DNA of 64,000 bases from Marinobacterium litorale DSM 23545. Its GTDB lineage: Bacteria > Pseudomonadota > Gammaproteobacteria > Pseudomonadales > Balneatricaceae. Location: assembly GCF_000428985.1 (NCBI RefSeq), contig NZ_AUAZ01000009.1:1-64000 (forward strand). The letters are read 5' to 3'. Shown here piece after piece: positions 1 to 9,226 of the stretch. A program made the position numbers and the translations under genes. Below the pieces are notes generated by a model. That model searched no databases, was not told where the DNA came from, and worked only from the letters and a program-made list of their open reading frames with translations. The first letter of the stretch is position 1; each line of letters opens with the position of its first letter.

Positions 1-279
1 TAAGAGAGCGGAAGCCTTTTTTAATATGTCCTTTTCTTGCTCCAAGCGTTTAACCCTGGCTTCCAGTTCCTGGATGCGCTTCTGCTCGGGCGTCATAGCT
101 TTGCTTGCGGGCGTTTCCCCGTCACGTTCGGCACGTAACTGATCCACCCACCGACGCAGTGCGGTATCACCGATACCAAGTGACCGGCAGGCCTCAGCGA
201 TGGAATAGCCCTGATCCAGTACAAGACTAGCGGCTTCCAGCTTGAACTCGGGCGTAAAGGAACGACGTTGTTTTTTCAT
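1..279 (-). CDS. IS3-family transposase OrfA (partial, C-terminus beyond window)
   Basis: The minus-strand frame starts at ATG 279 and stays open for 93 codons to the window edge. It begins MKKQRRSFTPEFKLEAASLV and continues with a helix-turn-helix (SIAEACRSLGIGDTALRRW, about residues 26-44). A leucine-zipper-like segment follows (IQELEARVKRLEQEKDIL, about residues 69-86). This is the classic IS3/IS911 OrfA layout: a DNA-binding N-terminus for the terminal repeats and a coiled coil for multimerisation. The protein is normally about 100 residues, so nearly all of it is present. It reaches the window edge in the KKASALL motif typical of this family. Confidence 0.93.
   Translation of the reverse strand, partial: MKKQRRSFTPEFKLEAASLVLDQGYSIAEACRSLGIGDTALRRWVDQLRAERDGETPASKAMTPEQKRIQELEARVKRLEQEKDILKKASALL
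16..22 (-). promoter_or_regulatory. Programmed -1 frameshift heptamer of the IS3 element
   Basis: On the minus strand the heptamer AAAAAAG lies in the codon phase A AAA AAG inside orfA, near its end. In IS3-family elements this slippery sequence makes ribosomes shift back one base to give the OrfAB fusion transposase. The phase is exactly the productive one. The stimulatory structure downstream, if any, is outside the window. Confidence 0.75.
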
Positions 280-378
280 TGAACACCTCTAGGGTGGCAA
301 GGTTACCACCTATCTGGGTGTCCGGAATCATTGAACCACTACAGACAAATTCCCTGTTTGTGAGGGAGGAGGTGAGTC

Positions 379-1188
379 GTGAACCACTACCGGTTCTTTC
401 AACAGCTTTGGCAGGATTACGTTGGGATCACACCACAGGCGGAAGCGATCCAGCGCCTGTTCATCGAACGGGGAGAAACGATCGTCAATGACCATGTGGC
501 CTTTCGCACCCTGGCTCACAGCCCAATCTCGTTAGAGCGACTACAGCCGCTACTGGAACAACTTGGCTATCGTGCGTTCGGCCAATATCACTTTGCGACC
601 AAGAAGCTTCGGGCCCGCGCCTTTGCTCATGAGGTGGATGCAACCGCGCCAAAGATTTTCCTCAGCGAGCTCGAATTCGAACACCTGTCGGACAAGGTAC
701 AGGCGATTATCCACACTCTGCTCGCCCAAGTTCCTGAGGATGCGGCCAGTGATGTAAGCGTTTTCTGGAGCGGGCGGCACTGGGCAATACCCACCTGGGA
801 GGCATACGAGGCATTACTGAAAGAGAGCGAATATGCGGCCTGGCTGTCCGTATTGGGGCTCAGAGCCAACCACTTCACCGTCAGTGTTAATCACCTGGAA
901 ACGCTGCCGGACCTTAAAGCAGTAAACCAACTGCTCAAGGACAATGGTTATGCGCTCAACGTACAGGGGGGCGAGATCAAGGGCTCGCCCGGCCTGTTAC
1001 TGGAGCAGTCTTCGACCCTGGCCGACCATATCGCGGTCGAATTTGGAGAGGGTGAAACCCACCGGGTACCCAGCTGCTACTACGAGTTTGCCCTGCGTTA
1101 CGAGGAGTCGCCGGGCAAACTCTTTGCCGGGTTTATCGAGGGCAACGCCGACAAGATCTTCGAGTCGACGCATAGCCGGGATGAGTAG
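379..1188 (+). CDS. DUF1338 family protein (2-oxoadipate dioxygenase/decarboxylase-like fold)
   Basis: A 269-residue protein of the DUF1338 family, whose characterised long member HglS is an Fe(II) enzyme that turns 2-oxoadipate into D-2-hydroxyglutarate. A candidate metal-binding His lies in the NDHVAFRT motif (His39) and another in NHFTVSVNHL in the middle. At 269 residues it belongs to the shorter subgroup, whose reaction is not established, so the function is only suggested. The start is GTG at 379, supported by GGAGGAGG about seven bases upstream; no ATG is better placed. It converges on glcF with 18 bases between stops. The IS3 end lies only 48 bases upstream, so its native promoter may have been displaced. 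Confidence 0.8.
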   Translation: MNHYRFFQQLWQDYVGITPQAEAIQRLFIERGETIVNDHVAFRTLAHSPISLERLQPLLEQLGYRAFGQYHFATKKLRARAFAHEVDATAPKIFLSELEFEHLSDKVQAIIHTLLAQVPEDAASDVSVFWSGRHWAIPTWEAYEALLKESEYAAWLSVLGLRANHFTVSVNHLETLPDLKAVNQLLKDNGYALNVQGGEIKGSPGLLLEQSSTLADHIAVEFGEGETHRVPSCYYEFALRYEESPGKLFAGFIEGNADKIFESTHSRDE

Positions 1189-1206
1189 AAAAGCTCAACA
1201 GAACGT

Positions 1207-2415
1207 TTATTGATCCAGCAGCTCAATCCAGTGTTGCACCGGTACGCTTGCCTTGCTCTCCAGATGCAGTTGGCAGCCGATGTTGGAGGTAACAATACGC
1301 GCCGGGGACTCTCCGGTGAGTGCCTGAATTTTGTTGTTGAGCAGACGCTGGCTCAACACCGGCTGTAATACAGAGTAGGTGCCCGCCGAGCCGCAACAGA
1401 GGTGATTATTCTCGGTTTTTGCCAGATCGAAGCCGGCCTGTTTAAGCACCGCATCTACACAACCGCCCTGCTTCATGGCGTGCTGCAGCGTACAGGGACA
1501 GTGCACAGCCACCTTGCCTGACGGACGCTCCGCTTTGAGTAGGCTCAAATCCTCCTCCAGCAGAACTTCGGCCAGATCCCGGGTCAGTTCGCTGACCCGT
1601 TTTGCTTTGTCGGCATACCGGGGATCATGACGCAGCAAATGCCCATATTCCTGCACCATCGCACCACAGCCCGACGCTGTCATAACGATCGCCTCGCAGC
1701 CCGACTCTATGGCCGGCCACCAGGCATCGATATTACGACGCATAAAATCGAGCCCTTCCTCATGGGCTGACAGGTGGTAACTCACCGCGCCGCAGCAGCC
1801 TGCCTCCGGGGCCTCAACCAGAGTAATGCCCAGCCGATCAAGCACCCGCGCAGCGGCTGCGTTGGTGGTGGGTGCGGCAGCCGATTGAGCGCACCCGGCG
1901 AGCGCCAGCATCACCCGGGCGTGGCGCTTCGCAGGCCAGGGGGATGCAACCCGCTTGGGTGGCACCTTGGCTTTAAGCGCGGCGGGCAGGACAGGACGGA
2001 ACGTCTGGCCCAGTTTCATCATCGGACCAAAGCGCTCGGGATACGGCAGCACCTTGCGCAGCCCCCAACGCATCAGCTTTTCCTTGAGCGGCCGGTCCAG
2101 CTTCTGCTCCACCAGGCCCCGGCCAATATCCACCAGCCGTCCATACTGCACACCTGACGGGCAGGTGGTTTCACAGCTGCGACAGGTCAGGCAGCGATCC
2201 AGATGAGTCCGCGTTTTTTCCGTGACCTCGCCGGTTTCCAGCAACTGTTTGATCAGATAGATCCGCCCGCGAGGGCCATCACGCTCATCACTGAGCTCCT
2301 GGTAGGTGGGACAGGTGGCGGTGCAGAACCCGCAGTGCACACAACTGCGCAGTATCTCTTCGGCTTCCTGACCCTCTGGGGTGGACTGATAGATTTGAAG
2401 AATCTCGGTTTTCAT
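1207..2415 (-). CDS. glcF: Glycolate oxidase iron-sulfur subunit GlcF
   Basis: 402 residues. It carries two ferredoxin-type cysteine clusters near the N-terminus (CVHCGFCTATCP and CLTCRSCETTCPSG) for two [4Fe-4S] centres. Two CCG (cysteine-rich) domains follow, with motifs such as EAPEAGCCGAVSYH and NNHLCCGSAGTYS. With GlcD and GlcE it forms membrane-associated glycolate dehydrogenase, which oxidises glycolate to glyoxylate and passes electrons to the quinone pool. It is the last gene of the dctPQM-glcBGDEF row, six bases after glcE. The length matches the E. coli protein (about 407). Confidence 0.96.
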   Translation of the reverse strand: MKTEILQIYQSTPEGQEAEEILRSCVHCGFCTATCPTYQELSDERDGPRGRIYLIKQLLETGEVTEKTRTHLDRCLTCRSCETTCPSGVQYGRLVDIGRGLVEQKLDRPLKEKLMRWGLRKVLPYPERFGPMMKLGQTFRPVLPAALKAKVPPKRVASPWPAKRHARVMLALAGCAQSAAAPTTNAAAARVLDRLGITLVEAPEAGCCGAVSYHLSAHEEGLDFMRRNIDAWWPAIESGCEAIVMTASGCGAMVQEYGHLLRHDPRYADKAKRVSELTRDLAEVLLEEDLSLLKAERPSGKVAVHCPCTLQHAMKQGGCVDAVLKQAGFDLAKTENNHLCCGSAGTYSVLQPVLSQRLLNNKIQALTGESPARIVTSNIGCQLHLESKASVPVQHWIELLDQ

Positions 2416-2421
2416 ATCGAT

Positions 2422-3486
2422 CTACATCCAGCTATAGAGGCGGCCCGGGTTGAACAAGCCGTCTGGATCAAAAGCGTGCTTCAAGCGCTGCTGCAAGGCT
2501 TTGACGGCTTGTGGCGGCGTATGCATCACTTCAGCGCTGCGATCACCACCACGGAACAGGCTCACCTGCCCCCCGGCTTCGACGGCGATTCGTTCCATCT
2601 CGCTGAGCTCAGCATTACCCAGGTACCAGCGCTGGGCGCCACCCCAGTCCACCAGCCACTGTCCGGACAAGCCTGGCATACGGGCTGTGGGATTCACCGA
2701 AAAGCGCCACAGCGGCAGACTGGTGCAGAAGAAATCCAGCTGATGGTCACGTAACCTGTGCCAGAAATGCTCAGCATCCATCAGCTCACTGCCACCCCAG
2801 TGGGACAGGGTGGCATCTACCGCAGAGTGAGCACCCGAGAGCCTCAGGTAGAGCTTGTTATCGAGCCAGCAGGCCGCGCTCAGCGGCTTGGCCTCCACGC
2901 TCCTGCGGTTCATGATCGACACCGCTTCGTCCATCTCACAGTCGAAAACCAGCGTCCGCGTGGAGGCAGGCCGGGGTAGTACCTTGAGGCTTATCTCGGT
3001 CATCACTCCAAGCGTCCCCATTGCACCGGCCTGTAACCGCGAGACATCGTAACCCGCCACGTTTTTCATCACCTGACCACCAAAACGTAACGCCTCTCCC
3101 TGACCGTTAATCAAGCGCACACCCAATACCTGATCACGCACCGAGCCCCACCAGGGACGGCCGGGACCAGATAAATGACAGGCCAACGTGCCGCCCAAAG
3201 TCGAGTTCTTACCGAACCGGGGCGGCTCGAACGACAGCATCTGGTTATGCTCGCTCAGTGCCGCATCGAGCTCAGCCAGCGTGGTTCCTGCCCGGGCTGT
3301 CAGCACCAGCTCCACCGGATGGTAGGTCAGAATGCCGGTATGGCCACTGAGATCCAGCACCGGCAGCGCACTATCGGTGCTACGCCCCATAAATGCTTTG
3401 GTGTCACCCCCCACGATTCGCACCGGCTGTCGCCGCTCGCGGGCCGCCAGTACCTGATCGACTAGCTGTACCTGTTTATCACTCAT
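2422..3486 (-). CDS. glcE: Glycolate oxidase FAD-binding subunit GlcE
   Basis: About 354 residues from the ATG at 3486, reading MSDKQVQLVDQVLAARE. A longer reading from 3522 adds 12 residues that would lie inside glcD and is unlikely. The protein is a short FAD-linked oxidase of the GlcD/vanillyl-alcohol-oxidase type: the FAD-binding half includes TLGGTLACHLSGPGRPWWGS and the C-terminus ends FDPDGLFNPGRLY. It is the second flavin subunit of glycolate dehydrogenase. The start overlaps the glcD stop by eight bases, which suggests translational coupling. Confidence 0.95.
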   Translation of the reverse strand: MSDKQVQLVDQVLAARERRQPVRIVGGDTKAFMGRSTDSALPVLDLSGHTGILTYHPVELVLTARAGTTLAELDAALSEHNQMLSFEPPRFGKNSTLGGTLACHLSGPGRPWWGSVRDQVLGVRLINGQGEALRFGGQVMKNVAGYDVSRLQAGAMGTLGVMTEISLKVLPRPASTRTLVFDCEMDEAVSIMNRRSVEAKPLSAACWLDNKLYLRLSGAHSAVDATLSHWGGSELMDAEHFWHRLRDHQLDFFCTSLPLWRFSVNPTARMPGLSGQWLVDWGGAQRWYLGNAELSEMERIAVEAGGQVSLFRGGDRSAEVMHTPPQAVKALQQRLKHAFDPDGLFNPGRLYSWM

Positions 3487-4981
3487 GACCACCCTCCCTG
3501 TGCAGCTGATTTTCGGCACCACTATTGGGCTCGATGCTCATCTCCAGGGAGCGGTACTCCTGGCACTGACGCAGGGTCGGGATCCCTTTTCCGGGATTCA
3601 GCGTACCGGCCGGATCGAACGCCGCTTTGATACGGTGAAACTGAGCAATATCAAGATCGTTGAACTGGGCAGGCATCTGCCGGATCTTCTCTACGCCCAC
3701 ACCATGTTCACCGGTGATACAACCGCCCACCGCGACACAAAGCTCCAGGATTCGGCCGCCGAAATCCTCGGTTTTCTCCAGCTCGCCCGGAACGTTGGCA
3801 TCGAACAGAATCAACGGATGCAGGTTGCCGTCACCGGCGTGGAAAACATTGGCCACACGCAGGCCACACGCCTCGGACATACGCTCCATCTCGGTCAGCA
3901 CGTGAGCAAGCTGTCCCCGGGGAATGGTGCCATCCATGCAGTAGTAATCCGGGGATATTCGACCCACTGCGGGAAATGCCGATTTACGCCCCTGCCAGAG
4001 CCGCGCCCGCTCCTCCTCGTTATGCGAGGTCCGTACGGAAGTAGCACCAAGGCGCTTGAACAGGCTTTCCACCGCGTCGATATGCTCGTGGACCTCCTCT
4101 TCGGTTCCGTCCACTTCACACAGCAACAGAGCCTTCGCCTCGGTCGGGTAACCTGCTTTGGCAAAGGCTTCGGCGGCGACAATGGCATGGCTGTCCATCA
4201 TCTCCAGGCCACCGGGAATGATACCCTCAGCGATGATCGCTCCCACTGCGTCACCGGCGGTCTGCACCGAATCGAAGCCGGCCATCACCACCTGAGCCAC
4301 CTCCGGCTTGGGCAGCAGCTTGACTCGCACTTCGGTCACGATCCCAAGCAACCCCTCGGAGCCGGTCATCAGCGCCAGCAGGTCCATGCCGCAGCTGTCC
4401 AGCCCTTCGCTCCCCAAGGTAATTCTCTCCCCTTCCACGGTGAGCAGATCCACACTGAGCAGGTTGTGCACCGTCAAACCGTATTTAAGGCAATGCACGC
4501 CGCCGGAGTTTTCCGCCACATTGCCGCCAATGGTGCAGGCTATCTGTGAGGAGGGGTCCGGTCCGTAATACAGCCCATACTTGCCGGCCGCCTCACTGAT
4601 CGCCAGGTTACGCACGCCGGGCTGTACCCGGGCGGCGCGGGCCACCGGGTTGATCTCCAGAATCCGGTTGAACTTGGCCATGGAGAGCACTACCCCTTCC
4701 CGGTGGGGCATAGCACCAGCGCAAAGGCCGGTACCGGCGCCACGGGCGACCACCGGCACCCGCTCTTCATGGCAGATCCGCAAAACCTGCTGGGCCTGCT
4801 CCACGGTCTCCGGCAGCACCACCAGCATCGGCATCTCACTGTACACCGAGAGACCATCGCACTCGTAGGGCTTTAGGGTCTCATCGTCACTGATCACATA
4901 TTCCGGGTCGATAAACGCCCTGAACTTCTGCGCCAGTACCTCTCGGGATACTCCCGGATGCACATCCTGCCTGTCACTCAT
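3479..4981 (-). CDS. glcD: Glycolate oxidase catalytic FAD subunit GlcD
   Basis: 500 residues, the usual GlcD length. The N-terminal FAD-binding PCMH domain has VVARGAGTGLCAGAMPH and GGNVAENSGGVHCLKYG. The C-terminal oxidase domain has VFHAGDGNLHPLI and GCITGEHGVGVEKI, both hallmarks of D-2-hydroxyacid dehydrogenases. It is the substrate-oxidising subunit with GlcE and GlcF. It lies 29 bases after glcG on the same strand and overlaps glcE. D-lactate is a common second substrate in this family, so the in vivo substrate range is inferred. Confidence 0.97.
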   Translation of the reverse strand: MSDRQDVHPGVSREVLAQKFRAFIDPEYVISDDETLKPYECDGLSVYSEMPMLVVLPETVEQAQQVLRICHEERVPVVARGAGTGLCAGAMPHREGVVLSMAKFNRILEINPVARAARVQPGVRNLAISEAAGKYGLYYGPDPSSQIACTIGGNVAENSGGVHCLKYGLTVHNLLSVDLLTVEGERITLGSEGLDSCGMDLLALMTGSEGLLGIVTEVRVKLLPKPEVAQVVMAGFDSVQTAGDAVGAIIAEGIIPGGLEMMDSHAIVAAEAFAKAGYPTEAKALLLCEVDGTEEEVHEHIDAVESLFKRLGATSVRTSHNEEERARLWQGRKSAFPAVGRISPDYYCMDGTIPRGQLAHVLTEMERMSEACGLRVANVFHAGDGNLHPLILFDANVPGELEKTEDFGGRILELCVAVGGCITGEHGVGVEKIRQMPAQFNDLDIAQFHRIKAAFDPAGTLNPGKGIPTLRQCQEYRSLEMSIEPNSGAENQLHREGGHE

Positions 4982-5010
4982 GACTCTCCCCTTTGCTGCG
5001 GCTCAAAAGC

Positions 5011-5436
5011 TCAGCCTCTGGTGGCAAGAAAATGATCGATGCCCGCCTGGGCACATTCCATATCCTGCTGTGGTGTCCCAGAGCTCAAACCGATGCCACC
5101 CACAACCTCGCCATCGATACTCACCGGCAGTCCACCGCCCACCACGCAGAGTCGTCCACCAAGAGCCGTATGAATCCCGAACACCAGACTGCCCGGCACA
5201 CACTTTTCGTTATACTCGTGGGTCGCTTTTTTCGCCGCTGCCGCGGTAAACGCTTTGTCCTGAGCGATGGTGACACTGGTGATTTTGCCGCCATCCATGC
5301 GCTCGAAAGCAACCAGGTTGCCGGACTCATCCACCACGGCGATACACATGGGCACGCCGATTTCCTGCGCCTTGTTGGCTGCTCCTGCAATCAGAAGCCG
5401 GGCATCCTGCTGATCCAGTCGAGTAATCGTTAACAT
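5011..5436 (-). CDS. glcG: GlcG/HbpS-like protein (DUF336)
   Basis: About 141 residues from ATG 5436 (MLTITRLDQQDARLLIAGA), preceded by AAAGGA. A longer in-frame reading to 5544 would run into glcB and is rejected. The whole protein is one DUF336 domain, with IGVPMCIAVVDESGNLVAFERM near the N-terminus and PVSIDGEVVGGIGLSSG near the C-terminus. The exact role of GlcG is unknown. Relatives bind haem or cobalamin-like ligands, and the gene is a regular member of glc operons. It lies between glcB and glcD. Confidence 0.92.
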   Translation of the reverse strand: MLTITRLDQQDARLLIAGAANKAQEIGVPMCIAVVDESGNLVAFERMDGGKITSVTIAQDKAFTAAAAKKATHEYNEKCVPGSLVFGIHTALGGRLCVVGGGLPVSIDGEVVGGIGLSSGTPQQDMECAQAGIDHFLATRG

Positions 5437-5467
5437 ACGCACACCCGTCCTTTCTTTAAGTAGACAA

Positions 5468-7654
5468 TTAGTTTGAGTACTGGTTTTTCTGCGTTCGGCG
5501 ATGGGCGTGCAGCAGCGGCTCGGTATAACCGTTAGGTTGATCACATCCTTTGAAAATCAGGTCCCGAGCGGCCTGGAACGGAATACTCGAGGCCAGATCA
5601 GGCGCCATCGGCTGATAGGCGGGGTCGCCCGCATTCTGGTTATCCACCACCTCAGCCATGCGTTTCAGCGTGTCACTGACCTGATCGTCAGTGCAGATGC
5701 CATGTTGCAGCCAGTTAGCCAGGTGCTGACTGGAGATACGCAGCGTGGCACGATCCTCCATCAATCCCACGTTGTGGATATCCGGCACCTTGGAGCAGCC
5801 GATCCCCTGCCCGACCCAGCGCACCACGTAGCCCAGGATCCCCTGCACATTGTTATCCAGCTCGTTCTGGATCTGCTCCGGCGTCAGCGGGGTATCACCC
5901 AGTAAAGGCGGGGTCAGAAGTTGTTCGATGGGGGTGGCGGCGCGACCCGCGATCTCATGTTGACGCGCCTGAACATCGACCTGGTGGTAGTGAGTGGCAT
6001 GCAAGGTTGCGGCGGTAGGCGAAGGTACCCAGGCGCAGTTGGCACCGGCCTGCGGATGCGCCAGCTTAGCCTCCATCATCCGGGCCATCTCGTCGGGCAT
6101 CGGCCACATACCTTTACCGATCTGAGCAACGCCTTCCAGGCCACAGGCAAGGCCGATGTCCACATTGCGATCTTCATAAGCCTTTATCCAGGGCTCCGCC
6201 TTGATCGCCTCCTTAGGCAAGACAGGCCCCGCTTCCATGCAGGTATGGATCTCGTCACCGGTACGGTCCAGGAAGCCGGTGTTGATGAAAAACAGTCGCT
6301 CACGGACGGCACGCATGGTCTCTTTCAGGTTGGCTGAGGTACGGCGCTCCTCATCCATCACGCCCACCTTCAGGGTATTGGCCGGCAACGAAAGCGCCTG
6401 TTCAACGCGCGTGAACAGCTCGTTGGTCAGCGCCGCTTCCTCAGGCCCATGCATCTTCGGTTTGACGATATAGATGCTACCGGTCCGACTGTTACGGTAA
6501 CGGCCCTGACCTTTCAGATCGTGTACGGCACAGAGCGTGGTCACCATGGCGTCGAGGAACCCCTCGGGTACCTCATCACCGTTCGCATCCAATACCGCAT
6601 CGGTGGTCATCAGATGCCCCACGTTGCGCACCAGCAGCAGGCTGCGACCATGCAACGTCAATGTGCTGCCATCAGGAGCCGAGTAGGTGCGATCAGCGTG
6701 GAGCCGACGGGTCAGCTGCCGCCCCCCCTTGTCGAAGGTATCCTCCAGTGTACCCATCATCAGACCCAGCCAGTTCCGATAAACGCCCACCTTATCCTCC
6801 GCGTCCACCGCTGCGACGGAGTCCTCGCAGTCGATGATGGTGCTCATGGCCGACTCCATCAGAATATCTTTCACCCCGGCCGAGGAGAGTTGGCCGATGG
6901 GGTGCTCCGGATCGATCTGCAGCTCCACATGCAGCCCGTGATTGCGCAGCAGTACACCGCGGGACGCACCCTCCTCGTGATAACCGGCAAACCGGGTCGG
7001 ATCCGACAGACCGGTGACCTGACCACTGTCGAGTTCGATCGAGAGAGTCATCCGCCCGCCATCGGGATGCACACGGTATTCACTCACCCGGGCGTGAGAT
7101 CCCTCATTCAGAGGGGCCACACTATCCAGAAAGCGTGCCGCCCACTCGATGACTCTTTTGCCTCTTTGCGGGTTAAACGCTTTGCCCTTTTCACAGCCGT
7201 CACTTTCCGCAATCACGTCGGTACCGTAGAGCGCATCGTAGAGGCTACCCCAGCGGGCATTAGCCGCATTCAAAGCAAAGCGAGCATTGCTGCAGGGCAC
7301 AACAAGCTGCGGACCGGCCACCTGGGCAATCTCCACATCCACATTCTTTGTGGCCACCGAGAACGGTTTACCTTCCGGTACCAGATAACCGATCTCGCGC
7401 AGAAACTGCATGTACGCCTGCGCATCGAAGGACACATGTTTGTGTTGGCGATGCCATTCATCGAGCTGAGCCTGAAGCGCATCCCTTTTTGCCAGCAACG
7501 CCCGGTTTTTTGGCCCCAGATCTTTGAGAATGGCGTCAAACGAGGCCCAGAAATCGGCCGGTTCCACGCCGGTTCCCGGGGCAATGTCCTGCTCAATCAG
7601 CCGGTAAAGGGCAGCATCTATCTGCAGGCCAGCTTCCTGAATTCGATTACTCAT
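5468..7654 (-). CDS. glcB: Malate synthase G
   Basis: 728 residues, the length of the monomeric G isoform (E. coli 723). It condenses glyoxylate with acetyl-CoA to malate, which removes the glyoxylate made by GlcDEF. Family motifs are present: [68 protein letters not shown] and [14 protein letters not shown]. The last includes the reactive Cys, and [14 protein letters not shown] supplies the C-terminal catalytic Asp region. The gene follows dctM after 24 bases and precedes glcG by 31, so it is probably co-transcribed. Confidence 0.97.
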   Translation of the reverse strand: MSNRIQEAGLQIDAALYRLIEQDIAPGTGVEPADFWASFDAILKDLGPKNRALLAKRDALQAQLDEWHRQHKHVSFDAQAYMQFLREIGYLVPEGKPFSVATKNVDVEIAQVAGPQLVVPCSNARFALNAANARWGSLYDALYGTDVIAESDGCEKGKAFNPQRGKRVIEWAARFLDSVAPLNEGSHARVSEYRVHPDGGRMTLSIELDSGQVTGLSDPTRFAGYHEEGASRGVLLRNHGLHVELQIDPEHPIGQLSSAGVKDILMESAMSTIIDCEDSVAAVDAEDKVGVYRNWLGLMMGTLEDTFDKGGRQLTRRLHADRTYSAPDGSTLTLHGRSLLLVRNVGHLMTTDAVLDANGDEVPEGFLDAMVTTLCAVHDLKGQGRYRNSRTGSIYIVKPKMHGPEEAALTNELFTRVEQALSLPANTLKVGVMDEERRTSANLKETMRAVRERLFFINTGFLDRTGDEIHTCMEAGPVLPKEAIKAEPWIKAYEDRNVDIGLACGLEGVAQIGKGMWPMPDEMARMMEAKLAHPQAGANCAWVPSPTAATLHATHYHQVDVQARQHEIAGRAATPIEQLLTPPLLGDTPLTPEQIQNELDNNVQGILGYVVRWVGQGIGCSKVPDIHNVGLMEDRATLRISSQHLANWLQHGICTDDQVSDTLKRMAEVVDNQNAGDPAYQPMAPDLASSIPFQAARDLIFKGCDQPNGYTEPLLHAHRRTQKNQYSN

Positions 7655-7678
7655 ATCTGAATCTCGCTTTAATAACGT

Positions 7679-9226
7679 TTAGCCGTAGACCAAATCCGGC
7701 AGCCAGGTAATCAGCGCCGGGAACAGGATGCAGAGCACCAGACCTGTGGCCTGCAGCGCCAGGAACACCAGCGATGAACGGAAGATCGTGCCCATGGAGA
7801 TTTCCGGCGGACAGACACCGCGGATATAGAACAGCGCATAGCCGAACGGTGGGCTCAGGAAAGACATCTGCATATTCACCAGATAAAGCACACCGAACCA
7901 GAGCACCACGTCGTCACCCGGCACAGCCGGAAGCCCGAACAGGCCATCGAATTCGAGCGCCTGCACAATGGGGATGAAGATCGGCACGGCCAGCAGCAGG
8001 ATCCCCACCCAATCCAGGAACATACCGAGAATGACCAGCAGCACCATCAACAGGAACAGAATGCCGTAGGCAGAAAGTCCTGTGCCCAGAATAGTCTCGG
8101 TAATAAAGTTCTGCCCCCCCTGAAGGATGTAGAAGCCGACAAACACTGATGCACCGAACATGATCCACAGCACCATGGCGGACGCCTTGGCCGTGGTAAT
8201 TGAGGCCTCACGCAGAGTCTGCACCGAAAAAGCGCCGTGCTTCCAGGCCACCAGGATCGCGCCGAAGGAGCCGATACCGGCAGCCTCCACCGGGGTGGCG
8301 ACACCACCGAACAATAACCCGAGCACCAGCATCACCAGGATGATAGGTGCCACCAGGTCTTTCAGCAGCAGCAACTTCTCTTTCAGCGAAATACGCTCTT
8401 CCATCGGCACCGGCGGTCCCAGTTTGGGATTCAGCATGGTGCGGATCAGCACGTAGGCGATATACATACCCGAGAGCAACAGGCCTGGCACCACCGCACC
8501 CAGGTAGAGTTCACCCACCGACTGCTGAGCAACCACCGCATAGAGGATGGCCAGTATTGAGGGCGGAATCAGTATCCCCAATGTACCGCCGGCCATAATT
8601 GAACCGAGGGCAATCTGGTGGTCGTAGTTGCGCTTCAGCATGGCCGGCAGAGCGATAATCCCCATGGTCACCACGGCGGCGCCGATTACACCGACCATGG
8701 CGGCCAGGATGGTCGATGCGATAATAGTCGCTGTCGCAAGCCCACCGCTTAAGCCCCCCATCCACTTGTAGACCACATTGAACATCTCTTCGATCAAACC
8801 GGCCCGTTCAAGCATCGATGCCATGAAGATAAACAGCGGTATCGCTGCCAAATCAGAGTTGGTCATCATCGGGAAGATGCGGCCCGGGATGATATTCAGC
8901 ATCAACCCATCACCCACCAGGTAGATAAAGGTGACACCGAGGCCCCCGGTCACGAAGGCCAGCGGTAACCCCATCATCAACGCCACCAGAAGGGACCCGA
9001 ACATCAGGTAGGTCAGGGGCCCGATCGATACACTGGACAAGGATCCGGCCAGCCGGAACAGGAAGTATTCGTCGCCGTAGGGGTCATAGAAAACGGTGTT
9101 GATCGTCTCCACCAGGATAATGAACCCAAGCCCTACGGTTGCGATGATCATCAACCAGGTGCCGAGTTTTCCCACCAGAGAGCCACGATGGCTCACTATC
9201 GGCATATCGGACGTATGTGTCGTCAT
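7679..9226 (-). CDS. dctM: TRAP transporter large permease subunit (DctM family)
   Basis: 515 residues with more than ten hydrophobic segments. The family signature GGTLGILIPPSILAILYA is central. It forms the ion-coupled translocation channel of a tripartite ATP-independent periplasmic transporter with DctQ and the binding protein DctP. The position upstream of glcB and the shared strand suggest it brings in glycolate, lactate or a related 2-hydroxy or 2-oxo acid. That substrate is inference. The start overlaps the dctQ stop in an ATGA arrangement. Confidence 0.95.
   Translation of the reverse strand: MTTHTSDMPIVSHRGSLVGKLGTWLMIIATVGLGFIILVETINTVFYDPYGDEYFLFRLAGSLSSVSIGPLTYLMFGSLLVALMMGLPLAFVTGGLGVTFIYLVGDGLMLNIIPGRIFPMMTNSDLAAIPLFIFMASMLERAGLIEEMFNVVYKWMGGLSGGLATATIIASTILAAMVGVIGAAVVTMGIIALPAMLKRNYDHQIALGSIMAGGTLGILIPPSILAILYAVVAQQSVGELYLGAVVPGLLLSGMYIAYVLIRTMLNPKLGPPVPMEERISLKEKLLLLKDLVAPIILVMLVLGLLFGGVATPVEAAGIGSFGAILVAWKHGAFSVQTLREASITTAKASAMVLWIMFGASVFVGFYILQGGQNFITETILGTGLSAYGILFLLMVLLVILGMFLDWVGILLLAVPIFIPIVQALEFDGLFGLPAVPGDDVVLWFGVLYLVNMQMSFLSPPFGYALFYIRGVCPPEISMGTIFRSSLVFLALQATGLVLCILFPALITWLPDLVYG

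Larger units (their letters stand above)
1..330 (-). mobile_element. Left part of an IS3-family insertion sequence, cut by the window edge
   Basis: The stretch holds the 5' part of an IS3-type orfA on the minus strand and its upstream terminus. Reading the minus strand inward from 330, the sequence begins TGATTCCGGACACCCAG. It starts with TG and sits about 50 bases ahead of orfA, as the terminal inverted repeats of IS3 elements do. The outer boundary at 330 is inferred, because the other end and any target duplication lie outside the window. The orfB transposase core should follow beyond position 1. Confidence 0.8.

Noticed and set aside
6449-7660. 403-codon open frame opposite glcB
   Set aside because: A mirror of malate synthase G, which has all family motifs on the minus strand.
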